A DNA stretch of 64,000 bases from Przewalskia tangutica (lineage: Eukaryota; Streptophyta; Magnoliopsida; Solanales; Solanaceae), in contig CM056738.1 in the NCBI GenBank assembly GCA_029844215.1, positions 65,811,593 through 65,875,592 of the forward strand, read 5' to 3'. Numbering within the stretch: position 1 is the stretch's first letter; each line of letters opens with the position of its first letter. Below, piece by piece: positions 34,234 to 46,200 of the stretch. The notes beneath the pieces were generated by a model. That model searched no databases. It was given only the letters and a program-made list of their open reading frames with translations, and had not been told where the DNA came from. The position numbers and the translations under genes are program-made.

Positions 34234-36637
34234 TTACATATTATGCATCCTTTTTGTAAGTTCTTCGTAATCTATAGGTTGATTGAATTGGTTATGCTCC
34301 ATAGCCTCTAAATCTGGAGTATTAATTCCAGTCCCGCCTCCGCTCCCGCCTTCCAAAATATTGCCTATTTCTTCATCTTCCGGAGAATTAACGTCTCCAC
34401 ATCCTTGATTTCTTCTCTCTGATCTGATCCATTCCCTTAAGCAGACTAACACTTCTAATGTGCTTCCACCCAATGAGTGACGTGTGTCTCCTATTTGATC
34501 TCGTGCTTGGCTAAATGCACTTTCAGAAGCCACTATTGAGATCGACACATTAAGAACATCCCGGGCCATCGCTGCAAGTACCGGGAATTGCCTTTTGTTA
34601 TCCTGCCACCATTGTAAAGGGTCAAAATTTTTCTTCGGCTCCGCTGACTTTTGCAAATAAAATTGCATCTCATCGCAAGATCGGCTTGTGGTTGGTTGTG
34701 TTGTAAAAGTGCTCCATATGTCTAAAGATTCTTCTTCATCGTCATCATCATGATATCCTGCAGGTGTAGACACGTAACGTAACTAGAAGGAATATTAGTA
34801 GCGAGTTGGTGTTATCATGTAATGTAGCATAATATTCATATAATGTAGTTAAATTAGTATCAAGTTTACTTATGCAATCAAATGAAGATGGAGTTTCTGT
34901 TTGACCTATTTCCATATAAGTATATAAACTAAATATTAAATTATGACAATCTACTTTTTAATAGAAGGATTTAAGATCGCACCAATACAATAAACATCGG
35001 GAATAGGAAAAAATATTTTTAAACTTTTCAAACATAATCAGAATCGTGATCTGTATATTTCACATTTGATTTTAAACCAAAAAGTAAATAGGAAATTTCA
35101 CTTATATGAGCTAAAACATTACAAATGTTGGGTAATAAGATCACGAAAATTCACGATTGCAGCGAGTAAAATTTACGTAAATTTTTTAAAAGTTCACCAA
35201 TTGATTTTCAATGTTCGTCGGTTAACATATACATCACGTTCTTACAATGCGCATTTGCTACATGTGTTATGGGGTCTTTATACTTATAACATGGCTGACG
35301 TGGTTTGCAGGCTACTGCGTCAGTCCGGGGTTTACCCTGTGCGCACTCGAAAGAGTATCTGCTGCGGGTTCCTTCGTCAACAAAAAAAAACATTCTTTTA
35401 AAAATAAATAAGTATAATTCCACCGTGTAATAATCTCTTCTGGCATGAATTTAGGTCTCAAATTAAATTGTTTATATTTTTCTTTAAATTCTATAATTCT
35501 ATTTTTCCTATTATTACCCTGAATAACTCCAACAGCTCTTTTGACAAGTTTTATTTCAGGTGAAAATAAATAAAAACCACTTTTAACAATTAAATTATAA
35601 ATATGACAAGCACAACGAACATGAAATATATCAGGAAGTGGTGGTTGTACTTCCGCTTTTAAAAGATTTACAACAGCAGTATTATTAGATGCATTATCGA
35701 ATGATACACAAAGTATTTTATTATAAAGATTATATTTTTGGGCATAAAAACAAATAGTTTCGCTTATATATTTTTCAGTATGACTTTGATTCTCGTCATA
35801 CGCAAAAACAATAATACGTTTTTCCATTCTAAAATTTTCATCAATCCAATGACAAGTAATTGTTAAATAATCATAACCGTTCAATGCATGTCCAATGTCT
35901 GAAGTAAAATTAACATGACATGGAAGGTTAGCAAACAAATATTGCAAGAAAATAACATAATCATTATGAAGTCTAAAAATATCGGCTCTAGTAGTACTAC
36001 GAGAAACACCTTTAAAAAAGGATTATATACTCTTTGAATATATGTAATTAAATATGAAGAAGAAGCAAAAGAAAAAGGCAAACAACCTCCGACAATCATT
36101 TTTGCTAATTCAATGCGATCTTTTTTTGGATCGTACTTAGCCAACCCCCAGTTAATGGATTAAGTTGTTGTTGACCGGGTTCTAAATCAGCGACAACATT
36201 CCATTGTGCCGTATGATCGAATTTTATATGTCTAGCTATAGTGTCCGTCCCCCCGTCACCACCCCCTGTCTTATGTTTATAAGTTCCTCCACAAATATTA
36301 CATTTAACTCTATCAGTACCCACAACTTTATCATAAAAGAGCCACACTTTACTCCTTTTTTTCTCACATCGGTTCTGGTAAAGGAGGTTCACGACTACGA
36401 CTACCACTAGCGCATCAACATCGATGTAGGAACACTAGTAGGTGTAGGAGGTTCTTGTTCTTCAAGCTCAACAATATTATCTAATTGAACGTTATCACAT
36501 TCATTATCTTCTATTCCAAAATCTTCTTGTATTTGATCATAATCTATATTTTGATTAGATGATGAAGAACCTACAAATTTTTTACCCCTTGAACTAGATT
36601 TACTACATTCCGACGCAATTCCCCTTAGTAAAGACAT
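34234..36637 (-). pseudogene. hAT transposase (BED finger, RNase H fold, hAT dimerisation)
   Basis: From the 5' end: ATG 36637, acidic N-terminus, a stop at about 36407, and then a BED zinc finger ('SKVWLFYDKV', 'CNICGG', 'IARHIKFDH') at about 36360-36210. The catalytic core follows after a frameshift near 35940. It has the first Asp in 'FTSDIGHALNGYDYLTITCHW' (about 35900), 'SFDNASNN' (second Asp, about 35685), 'RCACHIYNLIV', and 'TRWNYTYLFLKEC' (about 35430). The C-terminal dimerisation domain is at 34773-34234 ('WWQDNKRQFPVLAAMARDVL', 'SIVASESAFSQARDQI'). A stretch of about 600 bases between 35390 and 34780 has lost coding and contains a small foreign insert. It would cut and paste hAT ends; this copy cannot. 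Confidence 0.85.
35205..35388 (-). mobile_element. Short GC-rich dispersed repeat within hAT
   Basis: On the minus strand it reads 'gaaggaacccgcagcagat...', 'gcgcacagggtaaacccc', 'gcctgcaaaccacg'. I recognise this as close to a short non-coding repeat common in nightshade genomes. It interrupts the transposase frame after 'LKECFF'. Ends are approximate. Confidence 0.4.
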
Positions 36638-37830
36638 TATAAAATATTTAAATAATCAACAAATAAATATGACAATTTAATAAAATAATTAGAGAATGAA
36701 ACGAGTGTACCAAACTTCGGGATTCAGAATTCAATAGAAACTCGAAGCTCGAAGTCTTGCGTCTTGCTACTTTGAATTTGAAAACTAATAATATTAATAA
36801 CTTGAAAATTGATAATAAAGATGATTAAGAGAGTATGAGAATAAGAGAATTGAGAGAAATGTTGTGTGATAAAAATGAAGAAAATGTAGAGAATTTATAG
36901 ATTTTTAAAGGGTAAAAATGGAATTAAAATAAATAAGTAAACAAAACAAAAAACAAAAAAAAATAATAATAATAGTGCCGAAATGACCAGCTACGCCGCC
37001 TCAAATTTCTCCTGCCGAACGGCCGAAATGGCCATTGGGCAAAATTTTTTATTTATTTTTGTTACCGGCCCGTCAGATTCGGTTAACGCAGAATGGAACC
37101 GGTTGCTATCGCCTAATTTGGCCCGGCCCACGTTTTTTTATAACTCGCATGGTTGGGGTGAGCCAACCCAACCCCAACCCAGATGCTCTTACGGTCCTGG
37201 CCCGGTTAAACTACCGGGTCAACCGGTCCGGTTCCGGGTCAACCCGGACCGGTTGACAGGTATATTCATAACCTTTCACTTATCTTTCTAGGATTATAGA
37301 CTTTCATATACTTTTCCAAAACCTCAAGTCAGACAACACATTGCTTCTAACATCTTCTTACTCTCGTAGCTAAACCTCCTGATATATGAAAATCATAAGC
37401 TAGAAGACATGATATTAATGACATCACTATCATTTTTTGGATATTGAATCATGGCGCTTCTAGTCCTACATGAAGTCTGAATTATTCACAATCTTCTGTA
37501 CTTAGGTATCTCATACATTGTTCATTTCTACCTCATTTACATCTGAACCTCATACCTTATCTTCTGATACTATCATAACTTCTCTTCTTCATCTGTCTTA
37601 TACTTTTGGCTGACCGTAATTTTTCTGATCATCGACATCTCTGTATAAGATCAAACATAAGTTAAACTCAATTTCTTATGACTTAGCTCTATATCATGAC
37701 AAGGAATCAGAAAGAAGGGTAATCAATCCTAAATGCCCTGTAGCCTCCTGACTATAAATGTGATGTACAACACATTCATAAATAAGACTCGACTATACAC
37801 GACTTTGTTGACTCCCTAGGACATGACTTT

Positions 37831-37841
37831 CTCTGATACCA
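37831..37841 (-). other. Primer-binding site of gypsy remnant
   Basis: CTCTGATACCA reads TGGTATCAGAG on the minus strand, a canonical tRNA-Met site, four bases from the LTR start (mutated from TGTCACACC to TTCACACC). Confidence 0.7.
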
Positions 37842-38178
37842 TTTTTTCACACCCCAACCTAGATGAGGTGGACAGGCACCTAGTCCATTACGTACGTGAG
37901 CGACCTATCTTATAAAACCATTTGACTCACTCCATTTACACACCTGCAAGCAGAAAATTCCAATAACATATATATATTTAAGTAATGGCATATAAGAGCT
38001 CTGATCTGGAACTCATTCTGCAGAACCTTATGACTATGACTTCCTTCATGAGGAACCTTAGCTAAGTTAGTTTCTCTCTATTTACCTGCCGTATTCTTTA
38101 ATTGTCTTTATATTATTCAGTCTCTTATATGCCACTTTCTTCCCTATTTATTGTCCCCTTTAGATCATCGGCCTAACT

Positions 38179-38191
38179 TGGTATCAAATCC
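38179..38191 (+). other. Pararetrovirus primer-binding site, plus copy
   Basis: TGGTATCAAATCC matches the 5' part of the caulimovirid tRNA-Met site; the leader (about 440 bases) follows. Confidence 0.65.
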
Positions 38192-38632
38192 ATAAAGGGT
38201 AAACTCTAAAGAGAGAAATGAGTTCCAGATCAGGTGGTAAACTCCAGATCAGGTGCTCATTTGTTCGCCTTCCCCGATAAACTTGGCTACGGTTGAGCCT
38301 TCCGAGTTGGTTAAATCCTGTTTAGTCGAACGATCAGATCGCAAGGTCACGAAAGTCCCCGCAGTGTGGCCGAGCAAGAACCCGTTGATATCTCGTCGCA
38401 TATGGATTGTAGGAAGGTGCGGTCTTGAACTAGGATTCTACACACATGGAATTCCATATACATGGATCCTTTTCTCAATAAATTACTTATGTTTTGGAAT
38501 CATCTTCTTCCATGGATTCAAAGAAGATAATAAATTTCGAAGAAATCGATATATACGTTTCTGAATAGTAGATTGATAATTAATCATACAAAAGGTAAAT
38601 AGAGATTACTTTTGCAAAATCATAAACCATAC
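38192..38632 (+). promoter_or_regulatory. Pararetrovirus leader, plus copy
   Basis: This is non-coding, between the primer site and the movement-protein start. It contains two 'ccagatcaggtg' direct repeats (about 38224 and 38242) and a near-palindromic segment (38440-38470, 'acatggaattccatatacatgga'). Confidence 0.5.
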
Positions 38633-39814
38633 ATGGATCCGTTTTTAGACAAAACTACTACTTATAATTCTCAATCATCTTCTTCTTTTGATTCAAAGAA
38701 GATAATCAATTCTGAAGAAATCGTTATACACGATTTCGAAAAATCAATTGACAATTGAGAAATCCCAAAAGTCAATAGAGATCAAATTTACAAAAATTCC
38801 AAATATCAATTCTTCAAAATAGATTTCACAATCAAAACAGAAGAAAGAGATATTCAATTAACAAAACCCTTTGAAACAATTCAATTACTTTCTCAAATAT
38901 CCTTGAAAAAGCATAGAGAAAGAAATTATAAATACGTTCATATTGGTTTAGTCCAAGTAGGGATAAAACCCCTTACTAAAGAAGGATTAAACACTTCAAT
39001 CCTTGCTATCTTAAGAGATGCAAGATTCACAAATTTCGAAGATTCCTTGTTAAGTTCGGTTGAGTCCAGTCTCTGCACAGGACCAATCTCTTTTGATTGT
39101 TACCCAAACTTTTCAGTTTCTTTGAATGATAAAAATATCCAAAAATTCCTCGTCTTACAAATCAAGACGCACAATTACCAAATGCTTGAAGGATCTATTC
39201 CTGTAGCATTAATTTTTAGAATTCATTATAAAGCTATGACTTCTGCTTTTGCAACAAAAGTCAGATACCATAGTAAGAAAGGTGAAACCATTCTTTTACA
39301 AACAGACCTTTCCAAATCTAACACGGTAATACCGCGATCCATTAGATGGAAAGATATTACCCTACCAGAAGAATGGATCCTGGAAGGCGTAGTAAAACCT
39401 GAACCCTTAGAATCCGAGCAACCAAATACCCATCTTAGAGAAATAACTCAATACCAAGATGGTAGGGTCAGTCTCTTATTTTTAAGAAGATCTATGAGTA
39501 ATAGATATGAAGATACAAGTTCCGAAGAGACCCTAGACTTAGGAAGAGTCTCACAAATACCTTCAATAATAAATACACCGGTCAAAATAAAGCCTAGATA
39601 TTCTACATCAGATCTACCAAATCTGACAAACGTAGATTACACAAATCAAATACCCAGACCAGTATATATAAATTTCGTGGTTAGAGAAAAGATGGACGAC
39701 CAGGAACCTACTAGTCCAACATACTCTTCGATAACCCATAATGACCTAGCAAATGAAATTAAAGTTCTAGAAAAAGAATTCCAAGTAGATAAAAAGAGAA
39801 AAAGAATTCTATGA
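38633..39814 (+). pseudogene. Caulimovirid movement protein (30K type), one stop and one frameshift
   Basis: The frame runs from ATG 38633 to 39814, with an in-frame TGA at 38756. The central part carries the 30K-superfamily pattern: 'HIGLVQVGIKPLT', 'ILAILRDARF', 'GPISFDCYPNFSVSL', 'GSIPVALIFRIHYKAM'. In caulimovirids these proteins line plasmodesmata with tubules for cell-to-cell movement. The last codons run into an A-rich stretch (about 39790-39804) where a one-base shift breaks the link to the next frame, which continues without a start. Movement and coat proteins were therefore probably parts of one polyprotein. Broken, non-functional copy. Confidence 0.8.
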
Positions 39815-40390
39815 AGAACATAATTCAGAAAAAAGAATTTGGTTCTTTAAAATTTTCCTTAATACAAGAAAACAAATACAAGAAAAATTCTATGAATTTG
39901 TCCAAAATAATAAAATTAATATTCCTTTCTTCAAATGGTTTGAGATATATTCCTCTCAAAACTCCATAAAATATCCCTTCCTTAAAACAATAGACTCCAC
40001 TATCGAGAATAGTGTAACGATGTTAACACATAAATCCGATAGCAGTGATACACTAGAACAATTAGGAAAACCCCTCATCAATAATATGAATTGGGAACAA
40101 CAACCCGTTCAAGGAATACAAATAGCTCCAGGGTTACAAATAATCTCTGCTCCGGATCTAGGAATAATTAAACCCCTAGCTCAATCCCGTTACAATGCCG
40201 CTTCAATTTACGATTGGAACCTTGATGACAATATCCTCAGTTTCCTCCAACAAATGACAATGGCAGCAAATGCCTACCAAACGCAAAAAGAAGTCCTCGA
40301 TAAAACCTCTGCAGAACTGCTAATCGCAGGATTCTCAGGGCAATTAAAAGGATGGTGGGATCATTATCTCACTGACCAACAAAAAGAAAT
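39801..40390 (+). pseudogene. Caulimovirid linker and coat-protein N-terminal part, truncated
   Basis: This is the continuation in the next frame. It begins with a charged block homologous to the minus-strand frame at 42289-41912 ('KRIWFFK', 'TRKQIQEKFYEF', 'IPFFKW', 'IYSSQNSI'). A coat-protein-like part follows, with 'GFSGQLKGWWDHYL' (about 40325-40368), a motif I associate with caulimovirid coat proteins. At about 40390 it is joined abruptly to an inverted leader copy, which adds foreign residues up to a stop at 40413. No zinc knuckle is reached. Confidence 0.7.
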
Positions 40391-40745
40391 CTCTATTTAC
40401 CTTTTGTATGATTAATTATCAATCTACTATTCAGAAACGTATATATCGATTTCTTCGGAATTTATTATCTTCTTTGAATCCATGGAAGAAGATGATTCCA
40501 AAAACATAAGAAGTAATTCTATTGAGAAAAAAGATCCATGTATATGGAATTCCATGTGTGTGGAATCCTAGTTCGAAGACCCTTGCCTTCCTACAATCCA
40601 TATGCGAACAGTATATCAATGAGTTCTTGTCGGCCCTACACACGGGGACTTACTGTGACCCTGCGATCTGATCGTTCGATTAAACAGGATTTAACCAACT
40701 CGGTTACTCAAATATTCCAAGTTCATAAGACCTCGGGGAGTCTAT
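40391..40745 (-). promoter_or_regulatory. Pararetrovirus leader, first inverted copy
   Basis: This is the reverse complement of about 38295-38640. It is joined at its left to plus-strand coat-protein sequence and near 40690 to the non-coding unit also found at 61925-62080 in opposite orientation. Confidence 0.7.
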
Positions 40746-40839
40746 GAACTAATATTCCCAAATATTTCATACCCGATAATTTACCCAGAAAATTATTCAA
40801 ATTGATATGATTCAGTTCACTCACTGATTCATAACAGAA

Positions 40840-41434
40840 TTATCCAAATACTCCGTTATTTTCAATTGTCGCACTGGTCTTCGAATCAATTCTGATTTTG
40901 GTGTTATTAGCAACTTTTACTCTTTCACTAGTTTTTTCCCTGTATTTTTCTGGTACTATGTCTGTTTTTATTAGGTTTAAATCTGCACCCGTATCAAAAA
41001 GTGCAATTGTTTGGATTTTAAAGTTATCCAAGAATTTAAGAGTAATTTTTATTAGGTATTTTTTTGACGTGATTTGTCTTAAGACATTAAGAAATTCTTT
41101 TGGAATTTCTTCCAGGTTTTCTGACTCTATGGGTTCTTCTGAATTGGATTTAAGGTTTTGTGATGTTGGTTTTGAAAGAATTATTTTTATCAATTTTGAA
41201 TCTTGTTTCTGTTTTTTCTTTTAATTCTTTTATCTTTATTTTTACTTCTTTTATTTTCTTTTCTAATTCTTGTTTTGTTATTACGTTGTTTGCTTGTAAA
41301 GGAATTCCTTTATCATTGTCTAACACACACACACTTTTAATTATTTCAGATGAACTAGCTGTGACCAATCCAGCTATTTGAAGGAAAACACTAGGTTCTA
41401 CCCTGGTGTCTGAATCGGAATTATGTAATTTCAT
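40840..41434 (-). pseudogene. Caulimovirid aspartic protease region
   Basis: Two overlapping minus-strand frames. The upstream one (41434-41150) has a predicted coiled coil rich in Lys/Glu ('KKIKEVKIKIKELKEK'). The next (41193-40840) has the protease with 'TIALFDTGADLNLI' (DTGA at 40984-40995), the active-site signature of retroviral-type aspartic proteases. The frameshift between them breaks the polyprotein. The protease would have released coat protein and polymerase. The reverse transcriptase that should follow is missing; the frame runs into the non-coding unit at about 40860. Confidence 0.75.
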
Positions 41435-42289
41435 TTTACAGTATTTTGAGTTTTGTTTGTATTTGGAAATGTCTTTTTTAGGATTTATTTTATTCTGAAA
41501 TTGTTGTAAGACATTATTGTTATTCGAATTATGTATTAAGTTTCACACCTTTTCTCGGTGGATTGTGGTGTATCCGGGATAATGAATTATGTGTTAGAAC
41601 TACTGGATGTTCCAATTTTGCTTAATTGGTCTTGTATGGCCTGAACGAATTCAGACTTACTTTGTTTGATATCTTTAATACAATCCTTGGATACTTGAAA
41701 TGGTTTAAAGATCGGACTTTTCAAATTTGTTTCCCTAGGTAATTCTGAGGAACCTATAGTAACTACATGATGATTTTTTTATGTAATTTTCGATTCTGTC
41801 TAATTGTTTTCCTATGATATTTAAATTAATATTGGTAAAGTTATTTTGTGCAATTATGTTTTTTTGTATTTGTTCTTTCATCTTCTGAATGAGTTTTAAA
41901 AGGAAATGCGTCTATGGAGCTCCCATGGACGTCAAGTTTGATTCCTTGTAGAGGGGGGGGGGGGGGTGATTTGATTGGATTTTTCTAGAATTGGCTATAG
42001 TTTCCCACTCTTGTGTCTTGTTTCTAGTTGTAATGGGATTTATTGATTTAGGAAAAGGGAATTCTATAGAATTTTGGGAAGAGTATATTGTAAACCAACT
42101 AAAGAAGGGAATATTAACTTCATTTTTTTTTATGTAATCATAGAATTTTTCTTGAATTTGTTTTCGCGTATTTAAGAAATTTTTACAGAACCAAATCCTT
42201 TTTTCAAGGTTTTGTTCTTCATAAAATTCTTTATGAATGAATTTTATATTAAATTGGAATCTCTCAAGAGTATTGTGAGAGTTGTCCAT
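41435..42289 (-). pseudogene. Caulimovirid frame homologous to the plus-strand linker
   Basis: The frame at 42289-41912 starts 'MDNSHNTLERFQFNIKF' and contains 'KRIWFCKNFLNTRKQIQEKF' and 'IPFFSWFTIYSSQNSIEF', matching the plus-strand block at 39801-39980, but preceded by a different sequence. A 14-base G run (41953-41966) encodes prolines. The region 41435-41900 has further short frames ('NIIGKQLDRIENYI') interrupted by stops, leading to the coiled coil. The exact role is unknown. Confidence 0.6.
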
Positions 42290-42310
42290 TTTTGGAATCT
42301 TAGCAGTTTC

Positions 42311-42679
42311 TTATGTGGATTCGTTCTTCTGACTCAAAATTGAGCAGTAGACGTAGAGTATATTTGTACACCAATTTATTTGTCTTTGTTGGACAATTAT
42401 GTTTATGTTGATATTTTTTAAACCGTTGTATAGCGCTACGATTTTAGAGAGGATTTCTTCTCTAATGATTTCCTTACTATAACTATCTAGTGACTCGGAG
42501 GGTACTAATTTCGAGTAATAGCTTAGTAGACTAAGGGTCAGAGTTTTCCTTTTTGAGAATTTTCTCAATTTTTTTGAGTGTAGCCACTTGGATGAATTAG
42601 CCAAATTTATGTTCTGGAAAGAAGGATGAGTTTTCATATAAGGAAACCTATTGGAAGAATGGTATTTATGATTTTGCAA
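42311..42679 (-). pseudogene. Unidentified pararetrovirus ORF after leader
   Basis: A 122-codon frame directly follows the inverted leader, where the plus copy has the movement protein. It is basic and serine-rich in the middle ('SKKLRKFSKRKTLTLSLLS'). I recognise no domain. The first codon is TTG at the point where the two leaders stop being alike. Confidence 0.4.
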
Positions 42680-43275
42680 AAGTAATCTCTATTTACCTTT
42701 TGTATGATTAATTATCAATCTACTATTCAAAAACGTATATATCGATTTCTTCGGAATTTATTATCTTCTTTGAATCCATGGAAGAAGATGATTCCAAAAA
42801 CATAAGAAGTAATTCTATTGAGAAAAAGGATCCATGTATATGGAATTCCATGTGTGTAGAATCCTAGTTCGAAGACCCTTACCTTCCTACAATCCATATG
42901 CGAACAGTATATCAATGGGTTCTTGTCACTCTACACACGGGACTTCATCGTGACCCTGCGATCTGATCGTTCGACTAAACATGATTTAACCAACTCGGAA
43001 GGCTCAGTCGTAGCCAAGTTTATCGGGGAAAACGAACAGGGAAACACCTGATCTGGAGTTTATCACCTGATCTGGAACTCATTTATCTCTTTAGAGTTTA
43101 CCCTTTATGGCTTTGATACCAGTTAGGCCGAGAATCTAAAGGGGACAATAAATAGGGAAGAAACTGGCATATAAGGGACTGAATAATATAAAGACAATTA
43201 AAGAATACGGCAGGTAAATAGAGAGAAACTAACTTAGCTAAGGTTCCTCAAGAAGGAAGTCGTAGTCATAAGGTT
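42680..43275 (-). promoter_or_regulatory. Pararetrovirus leader, second inverted copy, with primer site
   Basis: This is the reverse complement of 38023-38640. The primer site (43109-43121) reads TGGTATCAAAGCC on the minus strand. Confidence 0.75.
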
Positions 43276-43287
43276 CTGCAGGAATTT

Positions 43288-46200
43288 TGTCACGACCCGT
43301 TCCGGGGCCCGTGACTGGTGCCTTACCCGGGCACCCTAGTAGTCATACATCAGAGTAATCAGCGGAATATAAAATAACCAAGATATGAATCAGTATAAAT
43401 TGAGACACAGATATCTGAAGAAAGTTGCCTTTCGGCATAAATAATAATAACAACTCTTTCAAAATGAACAGTTTAATCCTTTCTTTACAACCCCGCCACA
43501 ACAAGATTTACATGCACTTACTAATGATATGACAACAACGACGGGACAGGGCCCCGTCATACCCCTGAATGTAAGCACCTACAACAACAGGGGACTAAAC
43601 CAAGATAAGCCTCTGGAGGAACGAGCTTCCCAAACGCCGAATCGTGACCACTAAGAGCGAGGATCAACGATCGTGTACCTTACCGCGGATTTAACGCACT
43701 TCAAGGAGGTCAAGATAACAGTGCAGAGTATGTGAAATGAAAATATCAGAAATGAAATCATAGTAGTCTATATAAAGCGGAGACATGTATGATAACCAAA
43801 CTACGCTCACAATAAATAAGCATCATATCAAGTCGGGACTCACGCCTCAAAGTCATCACTCAAATATAAACATGGGTCTCACGCCCACAACATCAATCAT
43901 GCCCGCGAATACCTTCCTCACCGCCAGCCAATGATAGAAAAGCACCAAGGAATACACATGAACAGCAGTCCCACTGTGTCCAAATAAAACGATGTAAGTC
44001 ACGAAGGCATAGCCGACATTAACACCTACAAGATTAACAAGGTCATAAATCAGATCATGATATCTTGCATCATTACATGATCAAAGCCGGTCGCCGCTCG
44101 CAATATCAAATGCGCGCGTCTAGCCTCGAACTCCCGCACTCCGCATAGGCCAATCTCATAGGCCCGCATGAGGTATAACCCCGCATCGAGGGTAGCTACT
44201 CCCAAGATCGCCCCGACTCGCACCGCACGGCCACATGCATCGCGTGACCATAAAGGCCGCACACTAACTCGAACTCGTAGCTCCGCATAGGCCCCGACCC
44301 GCATGAGGTATTCTCGAATCACGGTCCTGCATCGCCGAGTCTACCCCGCATCGGAGGCGCCTTAACCCCTAAACACACGCGAGTGGTATAATACCAACAT
44401 AACGCTTTATCGTTTAACCAACATAAGCACAATCGCGGAAAACCCTTTACACAAACATCACAGAATACTAACACACGTAGCATCCTAATATGATTACTTA
44501 TCCAATTAACACGAAGGTATTACAAGGCTATCACAAACCAACACAATCAAGTTATACACACAAGGTACTTCCTACTATAAGTCAACATGTCGGTTGCTAT
44601 CCCCAAAGTACTCCATACATTAACTTTTTAAAAGATACGTTACTTTCACAAAAGTCACACAATACCCGCAGTATATGAAAAGAGAGTGATTATCTTTTGA
44701 AGTAAATCAAAACACTTATCTTTGTACAATCAAGTAACAACATTATTATCCAAACGTCCAAGTTTGCCTAATTTCAAATGTTCACGTTTCTTATTTTAGA
44801 AAGGTTTCGTAGTTCATAGTCTTACCCATTTAAGAATATAATTCTCTTTTAAACCATCTGAGAAACATAAGCCTTATATGTGAGTAGGATATTCTTGTTT
44901 ATAACAATCTTATTACAGCAGCCATGATCTAGGAAATATCATTTTGTCTCATCTTAGCTTATGCAGATGGAAGTTTACCGATTTTAATAATACTAAATCA
45001 CAAAACATTTCCTTTATTAACGCCGCATGGTTTGTCGATACACATTCCGATTTCCAAATCAAGAAACATTCTAAGCCGTTATACCTAACTTTCCATAAAG
45101 CTAGTATAACTCTTGAGTTTTCAAAAAAACAAGTATTACTCCTTCTTCCAAAATGATTGTAAATCTTTGAAATACTTCAAGTTCTTTATTAACACATAAC
45201 ACGCCATTATAGTTCAAATCTTACCTTTTAAAAACCACAAGTATTTCTTACCAACATAAAGTCGTTATAACCAACTTCCCATAAAGCCGTTATAACACTT
45301 TATGTTTTAAACCAATCAAATACATTTAGCACATGACGTCTACCGCACTACATAGTTCACACATATCATGCTAGAAGAGATAGGAAGAGGTTCACATACC
45401 TCGCGACGCAGTATCGACTAATAGCAAAACGCCCAAGTACTTCCAACCGCTACTACCTCGCCAAGTAGATCGCGCCATACGTAGTACTTCAACCTATAAG
45501 GCCACAAGGCGCTTATTAACATTTAGATTCCTTCAGAGAACATTCTACGTAAAATTCAAAGATTCTCCCCGGCAATGGCGTAAATCTCCTCCTCTAACGG
45601 CCGCTACCAAGCCAACCGTGGGGTTATACGCTTAATCCGACGTACAATTCTACCTCACGTAAAAGCTACACAAGTCTCATCAGAATACGCCCTATGTAAA
45701 TATTCAAGACTCTTCTTTCGAAAAGGTTTCTTATTATTCGGGCTTAAGTCAAAAGACATTGCCGACAACAACGTTGATTCTATATATAGTATACTTCAAC
45801 TATATAGTCTAACAATCATGTAATCTCCAATTACAATAGGACAAGATATTTACCTCGATAAGCCCATAATTATCCGAGTTTAAATGTCGATCCCGAGCAA
45901 GGTTTAGCTCTACTCAAGGCGCTCCGACCGGCCTCCAAACAACCCTTAGAAGTTCTAACCAACTTCTACTTATAACTTCAACTACGGGTGAAGATTTACT
46001 TAGGGTTCGGTTTTGTGACTGACGGAAAGTATAATAGTATAACTGGGCTTTTTGTAAAGGTATAACCTTAGAATACTACAAGGTATATGGCTAAGGTAAT
46101 TTGGGCATTATAACAATACTTTTGAGAGTATTTCTACCAAGAGGGGGGGTGTTTTATACGAGACAACTAGGCAGTGGGAGAGTACCCACGGCCATACTAC

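Larger units (their letters stand above)
33720..37264 (-). mobile_element. hAT DNA transposon with 8-bp target duplication
   Basis: TTCATAAC occurs at 33712-33719 and 37265-37272. The ends TAAAGGTGTC and, reading inward from the right, TATACCTGTC are imperfect terminal inverted repeats typical of hAT. Both subterminal regions are rich in 'gaccggtt' and 'cggcccg' motifs. It encodes a BED-finger transposase with hAT dimerisation domain on the minus strand, now broken. Total 3545 bp. Confidence 0.85.
33393..37979 (-). mobile_element. Gypsy remnant (leader, primer site, LTR start), interrupted by hAT
   Basis: Without the hAT, this is about 1 kb of non-coding leader-like sequence. At 37690-37841 it parallels the leader between gag and primer site in the complete elements ('aatcctaaatgccctgtagcctc', 'gtacaacacattcataaat'). 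The primer site (37831-37841) and the first 134 bases of an LTR follow. Homology to the LTR at 16472 stops near 37979, where pararetrovirus sequence begins. The two may be ends of one old element, which I cannot prove. Confidence 0.6.
37980..43287. other. Endogenous pararetrovirus (Caulimoviridae), rearranged and defective
   Basis: This is a non-LTR block with caulimovirid proteins: movement protein and coat-protein start on the plus strand, protease on the minus strand. The leader with its tRNA-Met primer site occurs three times: plus (38023-38640), minus (40391-40740) and minus (42667-43275). No reverse transcriptase is present. Genus is uncertain; gene content resembles solendoviruses or florendoviruses known from nightshade genomes. 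All frames are broken and it is a fossil. Confidence 0.8.

Noticed and set aside
34800..35200. A separate gene between the hAT domains
   Set aside because: AT-rich remnant of the transposase with lost frame and an insert; no own start or domain.
36983..37291. 102-codon frame at the right end of hAT
   Set aside because: It runs through subterminal repeats and the target duplication and is not coding.
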